Below, in pieces: positions 7,935 through 15,876 of a stretch of DNA of 64,000 nt. The notes under the pieces were generated by a model. It did not search any database, was not told where the DNA came from, and worked only from the letters and a program-made list of their open reading frames with translations. The first letter of the stretch is position 1, and the number at the start of each line of letters is the position of its first letter. The translations under genes and the position numbers were made by a program. Source of the DNA: BJGO01 sp964640655 (GTDB lineage: Bacteria; Bacteroidota; Bacteroidia; Chitinophagales; UBA10324); contig CAZXFT010000008.1 in the NCBI GenBank assembly GCA_964640655.1, positions 1 to 64,000 of the forward strand. Reading direction: 5' to 3'.

Positions 7935-8804
7935 CTAACTCAACAGGGATTTAAAGAATAACACCTCCTTCACTTTCTCCGGTTCGTTGCTGAGTTCAAA
8001 TGATTGCATTATGCTGTTTAATAAAAGTTCAATTACCTGAACGTTGGAACAAGGAATGTAATGTCTTGGCTCCGCCTCAATGTTGATGCGTTTTAAAAAC
8101 AGGGTGATATCATCACGTGTAAAGATGATACCTTTATTCAGGCAGTTAATATAAAATAAAATGCTTTTGCGCAGCTCAAATTCGTTCTCGGTTCCTTCGA
8201 GAACCTGTGTGTGGTAGCTCAGGATGAAATGCTGAGGCAGATTAACACCGTAAACAGGCATATCCAAACTGCGTCCCATTATCAGATACAACAGTCCTAA
8301 GGAGATGGGATTTCCTTTTTTGCTGTTCAGCAAATTGTTCAGGAAGTTATTATTGACATCAAATAGGTTTTGATTGTTGGCTCCAAAGCCCTGCAAACTG
8401 TAAAATACATGGTTGAACACGTTGACTTCTTCCAGTGGCGTGAGGTTGTAATTCATCTCAAGCCAGATGGCGCGTTTGAGTTTGTCCAGACTCTGTTTCA
8501 CTTTTTGTTCATCCAGTCCCTGTTCAAAAAATGAGGAGATAGCTAGATAAGGTTCCAGTAAGTCATATTTGTCTGTTTTAACCCATTGTACCAGTCTCTT
8601 AGCTGTTTCCTCATGTTGAATGGTCTTAATAATATGACTGATTTTAGAGAGCACAGCTTTGTCTAAAGCCTCTTCACTGAACGACTCAAGGCGTGGAATG
8701 ATGCCAGGTCCGCAAGATATCAACTGCTGTTGCACATGCTGATATACTTCTGTATCGGGGTCATCTAACAATAGAATCAACGCGTCTATTTCCTTTTCTT
8801 TCAT
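7935..8804 (-). CDS. SirB1-type transglutaminase-like protein
   Basis: 289 residues. The N-terminal third (about 1-90) is helical and HEAT-like (DDPDTEVYQHV, IIPRLESFSEEAL). The middle matches the SirB1/Transglut_core2 family: NVFNHVFYSLQGFGAN, then NGKKGNPISLGLLY-like wording and MPVYGVNLPQHFIL. The family's molecular role is poorly defined. It is the first gene of the minus-strand operon with the phosphatase and mqnA, and diverges from mqnD. Confidence 0.8.
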   Translation of the reverse strand: MKEKEIDALILLLDDPDTEVYQHVQQQLISCGPGIIPRLESFSEEALDKAVLSKISHIIKTIQHEETAKRLVQWVKTDKYDLLEPYLAISSFFEQGLDEQKVKQSLDKLKRAIWLEMNYNLTPLEEVNVFNHVFYSLQGFGANNQNLFDVNNNFLNNLLNSKKGNPISLGLLYLIMGRSLDMPVYGVNLPQHFILSYHTQVLEGTENEFELRKSILFYINCLNKGIIFTRDDITLFLKRINIEAEPRHYIPCSNVQVIELLLNSIMQSFELSNEPEKVKEVLFFKSLLS

Positions 8805-8979
8805 AAGTTTGAATAGTGCTAATGTTCGCCGTGCAATGTAGCAAGTACGTATTTACGTACTCCCTCACTTTGGCAGATGCATTAACACCAGCGGTGTGGA
8901 GTATTTTTATTATGTACAAATAAGTAACATACAATCTAACTTTGGCTTGTTAATAAAAAAAGCTGCTGCGCACCACACC

Positions 8980-9756
8980 TTGCATACCTCACTCGAAATA
9001 TCCTTTTCCCCCTGCCCTAACGATACTTATATTTTTTATGCTCTAGTGCATGGTAAAATTCAATCTCCACTCAGCTATTCTAGCTTCCTCGCCGATGTGG
9101 AAGTTCTGAATCAACGTGTGCTCCAGGGTCTACCAGCAGTGAGTAAAATCAGTTTTGGAGTTTTGCCGCAAATATCCAAACATTATACCCTGCTTAACTG
9201 TGGTGGTGCTTTGGGGTTTCAAAATGGTCCGCTGTTAATAGCGGCCAAACCTATTGAAACAAACAACTCCAATCTGAAAATTGGTATACCGGGAATTCAC
9301 ACCACAGCTAATAAACTGCTTGCTCACTTTTACCCGCACCTGCAAAATAAGAAGGAACTGCTATTTTCTGATATTGAAAACGCTTTGTTGAATGGCGATA
9401 TAGATTTGGGGTTAATTATTCACGAAAGTCGATTCACTTATGCACAGCGCGGCCTATACAAGTTAGCTGACCTCGGTGAAATGTGGTATCACACGTATCA
9501 ACTTCCACTACCACTGGGTGGCATTGTGCTGCGCAATGATATACTGCACCTTAAAGCTCAGATTGAAAATGACATCAGAAACAGTATCGCATATGCTTAT
9601 AAACATACCGAAGAAGCTATGCCTTATATCAGGCAACACGCGCAGGAAATGAGCGACGCCATAATGCAACAACACATAGAGCTGTATGTTAACCGTTTTT
9701 CAAGCAATATAAGTGATGAGGGCAAGCGTGCTGTTAAGTTGTTGGGAGGGTTATAA
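8980..9756 (+). CDS. mqnD: 1,4-dihydroxy-6-naphthoate synthase MqnD
   Basis: The SPCPNDTYIF motif near the N-terminus, GIPGIHTTANKLL and DLGLIIHESRF identify MqnD, which cleaves cyclic de-hypoxanthine futalosine to 1,4-dihydroxy-6-naphthoate on the way to menaquinone. The start is uncertain: the frame is open from a GTG at 8896 (286 residues) and no ATG precedes the motif. I prefer the TTG at 8980 (258 residues) because relatives have only about 7-10 residues before SPCPND, and because a TAACTTTG box (8937-8944) would start transcription inside the longer version. The function call is firm. Confidence 0.85.
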   Translation: MHTSLEISFSPCPNDTYIFYALVHGKIQSPLSYSSFLADVEVLNQRVLQGLPAVSKISFGVLPQISKHYTLLNCGGALGFQNGPLLIAAKPIETNNSNLKIGIPGIHTTANKLLAHFYPHLQNKKELLFSDIENALLNGDIDLGLIIHESRFTYAQRGLYKLADLGEMWYHTYQLPLPLGGIVLRNDILHLKAQIENDIRNSIAYAYKHTEEAMPYIRQHAQEMSDAIMQQHIELYVNRFSSNISDEGKRAVKLLGGL

Positions 9757-9817
9757 TGTAATTTAACATCAATTCACTGGGAATAAATTCCCAATAATCA
9801 ATACACATTCAGTAAAA

Positions 9818-9842
9818 AAAAGCCCCTTTTCAGGGGCTTTGT
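9818..9842. terminator. Bidirectional terminator between mqnD and FKBP gene
   Basis: AAAGCCCC / GGGGCTTT forms an 8-bp stem with A-run and T-rich flanks on either side. It can terminate the rightward mqnD transcript and the leftward nrnA-FKBP operon. Confidence 0.8.
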
Positions 9843-9863
9843 ATATTAATGTATTAGATCGAA

Positions 9864-10757
9864 TTACTTAACGTCTAAAACTTCAACATCGAATATCAGA
9901 ACGGAGTTTGCCGGTATGCTGGCACCTGCTGCACGTGTGCCATATCCAAGACGGGAAGGGATTATCAATATACCTTTTCCACCTACATTAAAGAGTTGTA
10001 AACCTTCGTCCCATCCTTTGATAACCTGACCCATTCCTACACTAAAATCAAATGGTTGCACATGGTTGAATTTGGGATCAGTATTAGAATCGAATACAGT
10101 GCCGTCAAGCAACTTACCGGTATAGTTAACCGATACTTTTTTACCAGCCTCTACTTTAGCACCATCTCCTTGAGATTGAACCAGATAGTATAAGCCACTT
10201 TCAGTTTTCTTTACGGCTTTGTATTTGTTGTTCTTGATGTATTCATCAATTGATTTTTCATCAATAGATATTTGTTTTTCTTCAAGTTCTTTCTGAGCTT
10301 TTTCCTTTTCTTCTTTGCTCATTACGCTCACCACCTGCACATACATATGTATGAAACCACCCGGTTTAGCAAAAGGAGGCATAGGTTGGTTTTTGAAAAT
10401 TGAGTCAACAGGCATTTTAAATTCTGCGCTGTCTCCTGCACCTAATAAGGTAAATCCTTCAGTTGCATCACCTTTAAATTGTCCAGGAGTAACGGGTATT
10501 TCAACAGGTTCATTATTGTTCATAGAACGGGTAGTAAACAGCACAGAGTCGCGGTCTGTTTTGTAGGTCATATGAATAGAAATAAAATCGCCAAGATTGG
10601 CTTTTCGTTGGTTATTGTCTTTGATAATGCGGTATTGTAATCCGTTTGGTGTGGTTTTATAACCATCACCTGCAAAAACAAAAAACATTGGAATGGTTAC
10701 GGCAACAAATGCAATGATGAATGTGCCTATGAGTACTCTTTTTTTAGTGCTGTTCAT
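9864..10757 (-). CDS. FKBP-type peptidyl-prolyl isomerase, membrane-anchored
   Basis: 297 residues. An N-terminal hydrophobic helix (about 9-28) serves as signal or anchor, so the protein works in the periplasm. The FKBP domain fills the C-terminal ~110 residues: VNYTGKLLDGTVFDSN, QVIKGWDEGL, IPSRLGYG and IPANSVLIFDVELL-like ending. The middle 100 residues form a second, degenerate isomerase-like or chaperone segment. It catalyses proline isomerisation during folding of exported proteins. It follows a paralogue by 35 bp and is the last gene of the nrnA operon. Confidence 0.88.
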   Translation of the reverse strand: MNSTKKRVLIGTFIIAFVAVTIPMFFVFAGDGYKTTPNGLQYRIIKDNNQRKANLGDFISIHMTYKTDRDSVLFTTRSMNNNEPVEIPVTPGQFKGDATEGFTLLGAGDSAEFKMPVDSIFKNQPMPPFAKPGGFIHMYVQVVSVMSKEEKEKAQKELEEKQISIDEKSIDEYIKNNKYKAVKKTESGLYYLVQSQGDGAKVEAGKKVSVNYTGKLLDGTVFDSNTDPKFNHVQPFDFSVGMGQVIKGWDEGLQLFNVGGKGILIIPSRLGYGTRAAGASIPANSVLIFDVEVLDVK

Positions 10758-10792
10758 GTTAGAATTAAGTAAGTATGAATGATTTAGTTTTT

Positions 10793-11662
10793 TTATTGAA
10801 TATCGAGTAGTTCTATTTCAAACATCAGGGAACTGTTGGGTGGTATTTTTCCGCTACCCTGCTCGCCATATCCAATTCGTGCAGGTATGATTAACTTTCC
10901 TTTACCACCTTTAGCAAAATAAGGAATGCCTTCGTCCCAGCCTTTAATTACCTGGCCGGTGCCAATGGCAAACTCAAATGGTTGAACGTGATTGAACTGA
11001 GTGTCAACATTGGAATCGAAAGGAGTTCCATCGAGCAAGAATCCGCTATAATTTACTTTCACTTTTGAGCCATTTACAGGTTTATTTCCATTGCCGGGTT
11101 TATCAATGACAACAAACAAGCCACTTTCTGTTTTGGTAAACTGCCAACCACGAGCATTAATATACTCTTTTATCAACTGTTCTTCCTTCATGTATGGAGC
11201 AGCTTTGATGGTTGGTAAAATTTCACTATTGTACTGTTCTTCAGTATATACTTTATATAATTTTATATCAAGACGTACCATATCACCGGATTTTACTTGA
11301 GCGGGTAAGGCACTTACATTTTTAAAAAATTCTTTTTCAGGAATTAGCATACTTACACTGTCCCCTTCACCTATCATAGTCAGTATTTCTATCGGGTCGC
11401 CATCGTGAGAGGGTTCCATCACTTTTGCGTATAATAATTTATCGGCATCTGTCGCAGCAAATATGGTTTCGCCGGCAGCGGTACGCAAAGTGCTTGAATA
11501 ACGTATGAAATTACCAACGGCTGCTTTAGTTGCACTGCTATTGGTTATGATGTTGTATTTAAGTCCCTTTGGAGAGGTCTGATAACCGGCATCATTTCCA
11601 GACTGATTACACGCGGCAAGTGTAAGTGAAAAGAGTGTTCCGCATAAGATTTGGCGTATCAT
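10793..11662 (-). CDS. FKBP-type peptidyl-prolyl isomerase lipoprotein
   Basis: 289 residues, clearly paralogous to the downstream gene along its length. A lipobox (LAAC, Cys at residue 18) follows a hydrophobic N-terminus, so it is a lipoprotein facing the periplasm. The C-terminal FKBP domain has VNYSGFLLDGTPFDSN, QVIKGWDEGI, IPARIGYG and IPPNSSLMFEIELL. The region between residues 30 and 170 is shared with its paralogue and may be a second folding domain. Its ATG overlaps the nrnA stop by 4 bp, indicating translational coupling. Confidence 0.88.
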   Translation of the reverse strand: MIRQILCGTLFSLTLAACNQSGNDAGYQTSPKGLKYNIITNSSATKAAVGNFIRYSSTLRTAAGETIFAATDADKLLYAKVMEPSHDGDPIEILTMIGEGDSVSMLIPEKEFFKNVSALPAQVKSGDMVRLDIKLYKVYTEEQYNSEILPTIKAAPYMKEEQLIKEYINARGWQFTKTESGLFVVIDKPGNGNKPVNGSKVKVNYSGFLLDGTPFDSNVDTQFNHVQPFEFAIGTGQVIKGWDEGIPYFAKGGKGKLIIPARIGYGEQGSGKIPPNSSLMFEIELLDIQ

Positions 11663-12672
11663 AAAACGTTAAAAATCTGATTTTTTTGGCGCGCTAAAAT
11701 AGCAATTAAATTCTGTTTTGTTTCTGCCACAGTAAGGACAGATTTGCCTCCTGATGCATTCTTATGGCCTCCACCTTCGAAGTGATCGCGGGCAAGCGCA
11801 TTAACATCCACATTTCCTTTGGAACGGAATGAAAGTTTTACCTGATCGGGTCTTTCAATGATAATAGCTGCTAGCTGGACTTCCTTCAATTGTAAGGGAA
11901 AATTCACCAAACCCTCTGTATCGCCGGTTTTTATTCCAAATCGGCGCAGATCGGCAGCTTCAATAGCAATAATGCCGGTGTGTAACTCAGGGATAATTTC
12001 CATTCGTTCACTCATACAAAAACCAAAAAAGCGCAACTTGTACTCGGGATATGTTTCGTAAATCTGCTGATATACATTGGTCATGTCAACACCAAACTCC
12101 AATAGTCGAGCAGTGATACGGTGCACGTGAGGCGATGTGGTTGGCACACGAAACCTATCGGTATCTGTCAAAATGCCAGTATAAAGACAGGTAGCGATTT
12201 CGCTATTGATGTAAGATTCATCGTCCATCAATAAAATGAAATCATAAACCAGCTCACAGGTAGAACAGGCTGATGTTCGGTGTAACAAATAATCGGCAAA
12301 ATTGTCGGGCTCCGGATGATGGTCGATCAATACTTTAGGTGCTTTGGCAGCATCAATGATGTTTCCCAGTTCGTTGATTCTATAAAGCTTATTGAAATCT
12401 AGGCAAATGATTAATGTCGATTCGGCAATGAGTGTTGCGCTTTTATGAGGTTCAGCTTCAAAATTGACAACATCTTTTTCTCCGGGCATCCACAATAAAA
12501 AATCAGGATAGTCTGTGGGTGATATAACCGTTGCCATATGACCTTTACGCAGGAAGTAATGATACAAAGCCAGTGATGAACCCAACGCATCGCCATCGGG
12601 TTTGTGGTGAGTAGTGATGATGATGTTTTGAGGTTTCTCTAACTGCTCTCTTAGCGCCTGAATATTGTGCAT
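11659..12672 (-). CDS. nrnA: NrnA-type DHH phosphoesterase (oligoribonuclease / pAp phosphatase)
   Basis: About 337 residues from the ATG at 12672; an ATG at 12714 would add 14 poorly conserved residues. The DHH domain shows THHKPDGDALGSSL and IDHHPEP, and the C-terminal DHHA1 domain shows RSKGNVDVNALA and GGGHKNASGG. Members degrade short oligoribonucleotides and dephosphorylate 3'-phosphoadenosine 5'-phosphate in the cytoplasm. It heads the operon with two FKBP isomerases. Confidence 0.88.
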   Translation of the reverse strand: MHNIQALREQLEKPQNIIITTHHKPDGDALGSSLALYHYFLRKGHMATVISPTDYPDFLLWMPGEKDVVNFEAEPHKSATLIAESTLIICLDFNKLYRINELGNIIDAAKAPKVLIDHHPEPDNFADYLLHRTSACSTCELVYDFILLMDDESYINSEIATCLYTGILTDTDRFRVPTTSPHVHRITARLLEFGVDMTNVYQQIYETYPEYKLRFFGFCMSERMEIIPELHTGIIAIEAADLRRFGIKTGDTEGLVNFPLQLKEVQLAAIIIERPDQVKLSFRSKGNVDVNALARDHFEGGGHKNASGGKSVLTVAETKQNLIAILARQKNQIFNVL

Positions 12673-12771
12673 GCTTTGGGTTCGTGTTGGTCCATTATAG
12701 GTATGATTTTTCAAAAGTAAGGTTCAGAAGGTTATTTGTTAAATATTCTGTTCAACATAAAAGTCAAGAAC

Positions 12772-12779
12772 TACTTTTG
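12772..12779 (+). promoter_or_regulatory. Candidate ndk -7 box
   Basis: TACTTTTG fits TAnnTTTG and lies 29 nt before the ndk ATG, giving a predicted leader of about 22-24 nt. No clean TTTG -33 box is visible upstream. Confidence 0.4.
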
Positions 12780-12808
12780 CGCCACATTCAAAAAAAACAA
12801 TCACAATT

Positions 12809-13231
12809 ATGAGTACAGGTAACAGAACATTAACAATGATTAAACCGGACGCGGTTGAGAATAACAACACAGGAGGTATTTTAAAAATGATAAATGAAGC
12901 AGGCTTCCGTATTGTAGCTATGAAATACACCCGTCTGACAACTCCACAAGCATCTCAGTTTTATGCGGTTCACAAAGAGCGTCCTTTTTATAACGATTTA
13001 GTTTCGTTTATGACTTCAGGCCCTATTGTGGCAGCAATTCTTGAAAAAAGTAATGCGGTTGAAGATTTCAGAAAACTGATTGGTGCTACTAACCCCGCAA
13101 ATGCAGAGGCTGGTACTATACGTAAGGTGTTTGCCGAATCTATTGAGCGCAATGCTGTTCACGGTTCAGACTCTGATGATAATGCCAAGATTGAAGGAGA
13201 TTTCTTCTTCTCTGCATTAGAACGTTTCTAA
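12809..13231 (+). CDS. ndk: Nucleoside diphosphate kinase
   Basis: 140 residues, the standard length. It transfers the gamma phosphate between nucleoside di- and triphosphates through a phosphohistidine. The catalytic His118 lies in NAVHGSDS; TMIKPDAV at the N-terminus and RPFYNDLV are also canonical. It is a single-gene unit, divergent from nrnA and convergent with dapA. Confidence 0.97.
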   Translation: MSTGNRTLTMIKPDAVENNNTGGILKMINEAGFRIVAMKYTRLTTPQASQFYAVHKERPFYNDLVSFMTSGPIVAAILEKSNAVEDFRKLIGATNPANAEAGTIRKVFAESIERNAVHGSDSDDNAKIEGDFFFSALERF

Positions 13232-13276
13232 TTTATTAAGCTAGTAGCACTTAAATGAGTGCTGCCAAAAAACTAA

Positions 13277-14167
13277 TCAAGGCTGTGAAGCATCGCTCAC
13301 AGCCTTTTTTATTTTTTGATATAGTCCTTCGCTTACAGGAACTAATGGTAGTCGCAGTTGATTCTGACACAAATTCAAAGTATGCAGTGCCGCTTTAACC
13401 CCAGCTGGATTACCCTCAGCAAAAAACAAATCCATAGCTTCAAACATTCGGTAATGCCATTTTTGTGCTGATAGGAAATTATGCTTAAGTGCATCATTAA
13501 CCATATTGCTGAAAGCAACAGGTAATGCCTGAGCAACTACACTAATAACTCCGATAGCACCAATACTCATCATAGGAAGAGTAAGATTATCATCACCAGA
13601 TATCACTTGAAAATGCTCTGGCTTGTTATTAACGATAATCATTATTTGTGAAAGATTTCTCGATGCTTCTTTCACGGCAATAAACTTTTTTGAACTTCCG
13701 GCTAATCGTAAACAAGTTTCGGCACTGATGTTAGATGAAGTTCTACCCGGTACATTGTAAATTATTATGGGTAATGCGCTTGCTTTTTCCAACTCCATGT
13801 AGTGTTGATAAATACCCTCCTGAGTCGGTTTATTATAGTATGGGGAAACACTTAAAAAAGCAGAAAACCCATTCGTATCAAACCTCATCATTTTTTCAGC
13901 TATTTCAGTTGTATTATTGCCCCCTATACCGGCTACCAGCGGAACACGTTGATTAACATGCTTGACTACAAAATCAAAAACTAGTTTTTTTTCCGATTCA
14001 CTAAGGGTAACACTTTCGCCGGTAGTACCCAGCACAATAAAATAGTCTACTCCATTTTCAATGTTGAAGTCTATGATTCGTGCAAGAGCATGAAAATCGA
14101 TTTCTTTACCAGAAGTAAAAGGTGTGATTAAAGCTACACCGGTGCCAAAAGGAAATATATTTTTCAT
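13277..14167 (-). CDS. dapA: 4-hydroxy-tetrahydrodipicolinate synthase DapA
   Basis: 296 residues, a full-length TIM-barrel aldolase. The Schiff-base lysine is Lys166 in AVKEAS; Tyr137 in YNVPGR and Thr48/Thr49 in GTTGES complete the active site. It condenses pyruvate with aspartate semialdehyde, the first step to diaminopimelate and lysine. Its ATG directly abuts the stop of the upstream unknown gene, and accA lies before that, so the three form one operon. Its last codons also encode the ndk terminator hairpin. Confidence 0.95.
   Translation of the reverse strand: MKNIFPFGTGVALITPFTSGKEIDFHALARIIDFNIENGVDYFIVLGTTGESVTLSESEKKLVFDFVVKHVNQRVPLVAGIGGNNTTEIAEKMMRFDTNGFSAFLSVSPYYNKPTQEGIYQHYMELEKASALPIIIYNVPGRTSSNISAETCLRLAGSSKKFIAVKEASRNLSQIMIIVNNKPEHFQVISGDDNLTLPMMSIGAIGVISVVAQALPVAFSNMVNDALKHNFLSAQKWHYRMFEAMDLFFAEGNPAGVKAALHTLNLCQNQLRLPLVPVSEGLYQKIKKAVSDASQP
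13281..13317 (+). terminator. ndk terminator, located inside the 3' end of dapA
   Basis: GGCTGTGA / TCACAGCC forms a perfect 8-bp stem (13281-13304), followed by TTTTTTATTTTTT. It reads rightwards for ndk while lying within the last codons of the convergent dapA gene. Confidence 0.75.
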
Positions 14168-14692
14168 TTACTTAATCATGTATAGATAATGTTTCACCTG
14201 CTCTGTATAATATGAAAGGTCGTTCAATCCTTTCACATCAATCATCACATCACTACAATGCATTTTGTCAGTTTTATATGGCCCAATGCGATAGCGCGCT
14301 TGCGATAAAGCAGCTATATACTCCAAAGGTGGACTATCTTTCAGATAGGCGTTGATTAAAACGTCGAAACGCTTATCAATAAACTCCTCCACAATATAAC
14401 CCTGTGGTTCTAGATAAAAGTTGAGTTGTTTACGATAAAAGTGAGGAAAATTTAAATTGATGGCCGGTTTAGGATAATCGTAAAAACCCAGCAAGGTTAT
14501 TTTTCGATATGGTGTACGCAAGCTATCTGCAAAATGATTAATAATGTTGGTAATAGTTGGATCTGTCGCATCGAGTAAAATCCCTATTTCACGAGCTTCA
14601 GCAAAATTTACAATACTTCGATTGGGCTTATGATGCCTAAGCTCTTTTTTAAGGAAGTAATCGTAAAGTTTTTTGCGCAGCCACTGTATCAT
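14168..14692 (-). CDS. Conserved Bacteroidota protein of unknown function (DUF6913-like)
   Basis: 174 residues with a basic N-terminus (residues 1-25), no signal peptide and no membrane segment, so probably cytoplasmic. The body alternates hydrophobic strands and helices (IGILLDATD, ITLLGFYDYPKP, FDVLINAYLKDSPPLEYIAALSQARYRIG). It resembles a family I know as a neighbour of dapA in Bacteroidota, provisionally DUF6913. It lies 10 bp after accA and directly before dapA. No catalytic motif is obvious, and function is unknown. Confidence 0.65.
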   Translation of the reverse strand: MIQWLRKKLYDYFLKKELRHHKPNRSIVNFAEAREIGILLDATDPTITNIINHFADSLRTPYRKITLLGFYDYPKPAINLNFPHFYRKQLNFYLEPQGYIVEEFIDKRFDVLINAYLKDSPPLEYIAALSQARYRIGPYKTDKMHCSDVMIDVKGLNDLSYYTEQVKHYLYMIK

Positions 14693-14702
14693 TCAACAGA
14701 AT

Positions 14703-15653
14703 TTATTCGTCGAACACACCCATCTGGCAAAACTTATTAATGCGCTGATTAATCAGTTCAACTGTAGGAATCTGTTTTAATTCAGTTATGTGCTTTAATA
14801 TTTCCGCTTTTATGGTTACAGCCATGGATTCAGGATTATTATGTGCTCCACCGAGAGGCTCAGGAATAACACCATCAACTAAGTTAAACCTATGCATGTT
14901 TTCTGCAGTCAGTTTTAATTGCTCTGCGGCCTTTTCTTTGTTATCCCAGTTGTGCCATAATATTGAGGAACATGACTCTGGAGAGATCACAGAATACCAT
15001 GTATTTTCCAACATCAACACACGGTCGCCTATACCTATACCCAAAGCACCTCCCGACGCACCTTCTCCAATAATGATGCAAACAATAGGCACACGTAATT
15101 TACTCATTTCAAAAAGATTGCGTGCAATGGCTTCACCTTGTCCGCGTTCTTCGGCTTCCAATCCGGGAAAAGCTCCTGGTGTATCAATCAAGGTTACAAT
15201 CGGAATATTAAAACGCTCAGCCATTTTCATCAGTCGAAGTGCTTTGCGATAACCCTCGGGATTAGCCATTCCAAAATTTCTGTATTGACGTTGTTTAGTA
15301 TTCTCTCCTTTTTGTTGACCAATAAACATAATGCTATGACCATCAATTTCACCTAGTCCACCAACCATAGCTTTATCGTCAGCCACGTTTCTATCGCCAT
15401 GTAACTCTATAAACTTGTTACAGATATGTTGTAGGTAGTACAGTGTATATGGTCGTTCAGGATGTCGAGATAACTGAACACGCTGCCAACTATTTAGGCT
15501 TTTATAAATAGTGTGTTTGGTTTGTTCAATTTTGTTTTCTAGTTCAACTATAGTTGACTGAATATCTACCTTGCCGTTTTCACCTATCTTTTTCAGTTTG
15601 TTCAACTGTTCGTAAAGTTCTTCGATAGGCTTTTCGAAGTCTAAAAATGTCAT
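14703..15653 (-). CDS. accA: Acetyl-CoA carboxylase carboxyltransferase subunit alpha
   Basis: 316 residues, the expected length. It forms the carboxyltransferase with AccD and moves the carboxyl group from biotin to acetyl-CoA to make malonyl-CoA. Recognisable blocks are the N-terminal FLDFEKPIEEL, IDTPGAFPGLEAEERGQGEA, EGASGGALGIG and WYSVISPE. First gene of the operon with the unknown protein and dapA. Confidence 0.96.
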   Translation of the reverse strand: MTFLDFEKPIEELYEQLNKLKKIGENGKVDIQSTIVELENKIEQTKHTIYKSLNSWQRVQLSRHPERPYTLYYLQHICNKFIELHGDRNVADDKAMVGGLGEIDGHSIMFIGQQKGENTKQRQYRNFGMANPEGYRKALRLMKMAERFNIPIVTLIDTPGAFPGLEAEERGQGEAIARNLFEMSKLRVPIVCIIIGEGASGGALGIGIGDRVLMLENTWYSVISPESCSSILWHNWDNKEKAAEQLKLTAENMHRFNLVDGVIPEPLGGAHNNPESMAVTIKAEILKHITELKQIPTVELINQRINKFCQMGVFDE

Positions 15654-15710
15654 ACGCTCAATTTTGGCGAGCGTAAAAGTAATAAAGGGAAATGGGATAA
15701 TGCATAAACA

Positions 15711-15743
15711 AATAAAGCCCTGAATTACAGGGCTTTATTTTTA
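15711..15743. terminator. Terminator downstream of tRNA-Asp
   Basis: AATAAAGCCCTG / CAGGGCTTTATT makes a 12-bp stem with a 5-nt loop. Read leftwards it follows the tRNA-Asp 3' end; the flanks are A/T-rich on both sides. Confidence 0.75.
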
Positions 15744-15746
15744 TTG

Positions 15747-15820
15747 CGGTCTGGATGGGACTCGAACCCACGACCTCCGCCGTGACAGGGCAGCATTCTA
15801 ACCAACTAAACTACCAGACC
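15747..15820 (-). tRNA. tRNA-Asp (anticodon GTC)
   Basis: A 74-nt cloverleaf on the minus strand. The acceptor stem GGTCTGG pairs with CCAGACC, with discriminator G73. The anticodon loop CTGTCAC gives GTC, and the T arm contains GTTCGAGTC. CCA is not encoded (CAA follows). Confidence 0.95.
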
Positions 15821-15836
15821 TTGGTTGTTGGGGCAG

Positions 15837-15866
15837 CAAAAGTAATCTTTTTAGTTATTCTCCAAA
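15837..15866 (-). promoter_or_regulatory. tRNA-Asp promoter, Bacteroidota type
   Basis: On the minus strand the order is TTTG, an 18-nt spacer, then TACTTTTG, which matches the Bacteroidota TTTG-N17-20-TAnnTTTG consensus. The -7 box ends 16 nt before the tRNA 5' end. It gives the tRNA a promoter independent of the upstream secreted-protein gene. Confidence 0.7.
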
Positions 15867-15876
15867 ATAATTTTTC

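Noticed and set aside
8896..8979. 28-residue N-terminal extension of MqnD
   Set aside because: Family members start nearer to SPCPND, and a promoter-like box lies within the extension; kept only as an alternative.
14788..15252. 154-codon plus-strand frame opposite accA
   Set aside because: It lies wholly inside accA, whose motifs are intact, and its translation resembles no family.
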